Notes under the pieces: generated by a model | Seen by the model: the letters and a program-made list of their open reading frames with translations, nothing else | The model's database searches: none | What the model was told of the DNA's origin: nothing | Source of the DNA: Chondrosia reniformis | Lineage: Eukaryota; Porifera; Demospongiae; Chondrillida; Chondrillidae | Assembly (NCBI GenBank): GCA_947172415.1 | Contig: OX359194.1 | Coordinates: forward strand, 2,356,001-2,420,000 | Direction: 5' to 3' | Length of the DNA: 64,000 nucleotides | Made by a program: the position numbers and the translations under genes | Shown: positions 61,547 through 64,000 of the stretch, one piece after another | Layout: each line of letters begins with the position of its first letter | Numbering within the stretch: the stretch's first letter is position 1

Positions 61547-63257
61547 GTTATTATTATTATTGTTATAGTAATAAAATGTACATAAGTAGTTTACTTGTTC
61601 TAGGAACAGTTAGCAAACAAGATGTACTGATTATAGATATGCATTTATATATGTACATTGTAACATGCACTGTATACTACTCAATGTGTCCATTTACTGC
61701 AGGGCGGTACCCTAGATCTACGCTGTCAAGAAATAGACTGTCCACTACTGAGAGGCTGTCCGAGGGATTTAGTGTACAGACCTAATGGAACTTGCTGTGA
61801 TGTTTGTAAAGGTGCGCTATCATCATCTAACATTACTGCATCTATAGAGATATACGTACTGTACATAGATATTCTATACATGTGGACTATAATATTCTCT
61901 ACCTTTCCAAAAATGGCCCCTACCACCATTATACCCTACTCGCACCTGTTTTGCATACCTGGGCAAGCCTTTATTGTTCCTGTATTAAACTCGTCATTAT
62001 TCCCATTGGTTTACCTTTAAGTATTCTGTAGAACGGATATAATTGAAGATCATCTCATAGAGCTGTTATTATCAGTATTATCAGTAGCTCAATAGCCAAA
62101 GGGACAATGGTCATACATATACTATGAAAGGGGAAACAGCTAATTCTAAGCACACATAGGCCAGTATTGATTTTCATTTATGAATTGAGGCCAAATTCAA
62201 AGCTATACATGTTTGAGTCACATTTTTCCATCTATACAGAATCATTATTAACCGGTATACATTATTACTTGGCAGAAATCTGCCTATAGCAAATACTTAT
62301 GTGTATTCCGACTGTTTGAGGCTAAATCTAATTTAGGTGTTTTTGTGATATTTATATGCCCAATGTGTAATTAAGTGAACACAACTGCTATATACATCAC
62401 ATAGAGCAAAATCACTGTCTAATTTAAGTTGTCAAATGAATTCAAATTATGATGCGATCCTGTAATGAAGTACGTATGTTTATGATGTTGTAGAGTGTGT
62501 AAAGCTTATCAAACAATTGCCTCTTTCTCTTCAGTTCCAGCTTGTAATAGACAGAATGATGGCCAAAGAGTATTAATCGATAATGGCTGTAGAGCGTGCA
62601 CTTGTAGGGTAAGTACATGTGTAGGGTATATGTTAGTGTGTTGTGCACTGTAATTTAAAGTTCATATAGTAGATGCCTGGCCTGCACTTCTAATTTAACC
62701 AATATGTTATGTACGTACGTATTTCTATAGATGGTAATCAATCATGACAATTTCTAGTGTAATGTACGTATAGATATACTGTAGTAGAATTGACATTTAT
62801 AATATAATTTAACCTCAAGGTATATATGTATATACGGATTAGGTATGCCTAAACCTAAGCCATGCAATGTTGTTGTATAGAACCACATCCCAGTTACATT
62901 TTGTGTACTACATAAATGTATCTATGAAATCAAAACTTTCAGTTTTTTTGCTGTACAAACAATCCTTGTTGCAACTATCCCCCTAAAATCGTATAGTATT
63001 CATTGACGTTGCTAAGGGAGAGTCAGTAGACATATTTATTATTTTCTCACAACAGCTTGCATTACTCAACTCTATTGATATGATCCATTGATTCAATACC
63101 CACTTTTTGTTAAATTTAGAACAGGGATTGGACCTGTCTCGACCCTCTGGAGTGTGCTCCTTTGGACTGTGAGGAGAAGGACCAAGTGTACAACCCGGGA
63201 GTGTGTTGTCCTGAATGCAGGAGCAATGAAGTACTTAATTTGATTGCACTCAGATAG
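48966..63257 (+). CDS. NELL: NELL1/2-type secreted glycoprotein (TSPN, coiled coil, VWC and EGF domains)
   Basis: Eighteen exons, all phases compatible, 884 aa: 48966-49023, 51876-52453, 53645-53717, 54156-54238, 54651-54899, 55510-55564, 56366-56478, 57638-57773, 58381-58506, 58699-58830, 58956-59087, 59221-59272, 59715-59881, 60365-60564, 61105-61284, 61703-61811, 62535-62608 and 63120-63257 (TAG). The order is a signal peptide ([20 protein letters not shown]), a thrombospondin N-terminal-like domain (exons 2-3, ending [13 protein letters not shown]), a short coiled coil ([16 protein letters not shown]), a diverged VWC region (exons 5-8), six EGF-like units including calcium-binding types ([33 protein letters not shown]) and C-terminal VWC domains ending CCPEC. 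Vertebrate NELL proteins (about 810-820 aa) have the same layout and act as secreted signalling and matrix factors (family knowledge). The donor after exon 2 is GTTGGT; reading through adds 16 codons and a stop. Confidence 0.93.
51342..51419. mobile_element. Perfect 32-bp inverted repeat with 14-bp loop
   Basis: The arms AGAAGATTTATTCACCAATT... (51342-51373) and their exact reverse complement (51388-51419) are separated by CTTTATCAGAAAGG, which can pair further. Either a tiny MITE or a hairpin precursor within NELL intron 1. Confidence 0.8.
51457..51600 (+). mobile_element. tRNA-derived SINE-like element
   Basis: An A-box-like TAGCTCAGTGG (about 51478) and a B-box-like GGGTGCAATTCCC (about 51530) lie at tRNA-like spacing, followed by a tail shared with 21395-21540. 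It does not fold into a complete tRNA by eye, so it is treated as a SINE. Confidence 0.65.
52454..53644. other. NELL intron 2
   Basis: An AT-rich intron with no gene seen. Confidence 0.5.
56222..56281. mobile_element. Short hairpin element in NELL intron 6
   Basis: ATTGTATAACTATAATAAGA...GGC pairs with GCCTCTTATCATAGTTATAC...AAT, with one mismatch and a 6-bp loop (CAAAGT). A fragment of the same end (ACATTGTATAACTGATATAC) occurs 60-70 bp upstream. A small MITE or hairpin RNA source. Confidence 0.65.
56601..57333. mobile_element. Non-autonomous DNA-transposon-like element in NELL intron 7
   Basis: The left end TACTGTAAACTCGGGAGTAC is an imperfect inverted repeat of the right end GTACTCTGGAGTTTACGGTA. 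Sub-terminal GGTACTTATA and TATTCG words are also mirrored. About 733 bp. No transposase ORF. Confidence 0.55.
57390..57530 (+). repeat. Dispersed repeat R1
   Basis: Contains AGAGCTTTGGATGAGGATAC, GGATCAGACAGCTGTTTCAA and GGAATTCCACCCTTCGTCAG, in the NELL intron before exon 8. The minus ORF 57407-57781 is partly this repeat and partly antisense of exon 8. Confidence 0.7.
58159..58199 (+). repeat. GTAT/GTAC microsatellite
   Basis: Tandem ATGT and ACGT tetramers in the NELL intron before exon 9. Confidence 0.85.
61474..61566 (+). repeat. (ATT)n microsatellite
   Basis: About 30 ATT trinucleotides with a few GTT variants in a NELL intron. It produces a spurious Ile-rich ORF. Confidence 0.95.
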
Positions 63258-63960
63258 TGTGTAAACTAATGTAAAGTAGTTAATTTCTCCAAAATATACC
63301 TAATTACCCCACTCACAAGATTGCACAAGGGTTATGTGATACCCTCTATATGTCAATCAGTCTGTCATCCGCAAAATTGTTAGACAGGCAATTGAGAGCA
63401 ATTTGCAACTCTGTGCTGAATGTCAATGATGAAAATCAACTTTTTAACAGTACTTCCGAAGCGCTATGTTGACTGGTATTTACAGTAATTTCTTTCTTAA
63501 GAGGTACTGCTGTGGTCCGCCATTTTGTTTTGTATACTATACACAGGAGATAGACAGCTGTACTTGCTACCTTTTTAGGCTCATCTATACTGTCACACCC
63601 ATTGCACGGGGTCTGTGCTGAATAAGCACTCTTTTTCATTCATGTAAATGTAATCTTACTTAAAGTTGTAGTACATACATCTTGATGATTTATTATGTAC
63701 AAATCATAACCTGTAACAATTGAATCATAACTGTTTCCTCATTTAGGGCTATATGTTATTTAATGAATAGTACATTTTCAAATCTAAATGACTGTATATA
63801 CTAACCTATTTATTGCATGAATGCACAAACCCTATAAAAGCTAAAACTCCATTTGATAAAAAAACAGCCATTTTTTAATCCTTACTGTACTCTTTGATAT
63901 TACAATATTTAATTACTGTCTCTTTGTGATTTAAGTTTTGACATTTTCTCTGTCTATAGA
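63258..63960. other. 3' flank of NELL
   Basis: No gene is supported. The minus ORF 63436-63639 has no splice context or recognisable motif. Confidence 0.45.
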
Positions 63961-64000
63961 TAATAGGCAGCAGCAATGTCTGTTGGTGAATTGGATTACA
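63961..64000 (+). CDS. Possible start exon of the next gene (cut by window end)
   Basis: A pyrimidine-rich acceptor (CTCTGTCTATAG) ends at about 63960 and is followed by a short leader and an ATG at 63976, opening MSVGELDY to the window edge. It would be a 5'-UTR/coding junction of a downstream gene. Too short to identify. Confidence 0.3.

Noticed and set aside
61337-61585. Ile-rich ORF
   Set aside because: Translation of the (ATT)n microsatellite.

Overview
The window looks like nuclear DNA of an early-branching animal, most likely a demosponge (inference). It is AT-rich, with many GT-AG introns from about 61 bp to several kb, genes on both strands, short AT-rich spacers and strikingly frequent TACGTA words. 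The gene content is metazoan: coatomer beta, fibrinogen-domain lectins, an FN3 receptor, an ODF3/SHIPPO sperm-tail protein and a NELL-type TSPN/VWC/EGF glycoprotein. No bacterial operons, CRISPR arrays, rRNA genes or intact tRNA genes were seen.

Layout. (1) 133-4029 is one copy of a 3.9 kb segmental duplication; the second copy is 22653-26546. Each contains a GC-richer block that is nearly identical between copies, an intact exon-like ORF and a dead piece of the neighbouring FN3 gene. (2) 5237-22267 (+) holds the C-terminal half of coatomer subunit beta, but its middle exons are not visible. In their place is a 12 kb antisense cluster (7051-19011) of fibrinogen-related lectin genes: one intact, two frameshifted and two truncated, with tandem duplications, satellites and a pogo/Tigger-type MITE. 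(3) 27378-29691 (+) is a type I membrane protein with four FN3 domains. (4) 30583-31023 is an orphan terminal exon. (5) 31607-35448 (+) has four small two-exon genes for secreted cysteine-rich peptides with a defensin-like C-x-C ending; this is the strongest candidate for something undescribed. (6) 37918-48721 (-) is an ODF3/CIMAP-like gene with large introns and two orphan last-exon copies. (7) 48966-63257 (+) is a complete 18-exon NELL1/2 orthologue, head to head with ODF3 across 244 bp. (8) At 63961 a following gene may begin.

Relations. The lectins, FN3 receptor and cysteine-rich peptides form a rapidly duplicating secreted or surface gene island between conserved housekeeping and developmental genes; a role in recognition or defence is inference. 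The arrangement of the 3.9 kb repeat suggests that a tandem duplication created the 5'-truncated coatomer copy. Exon coordinates were assigned by eye from splice sites, reading phase and family similarity, without transcript evidence.
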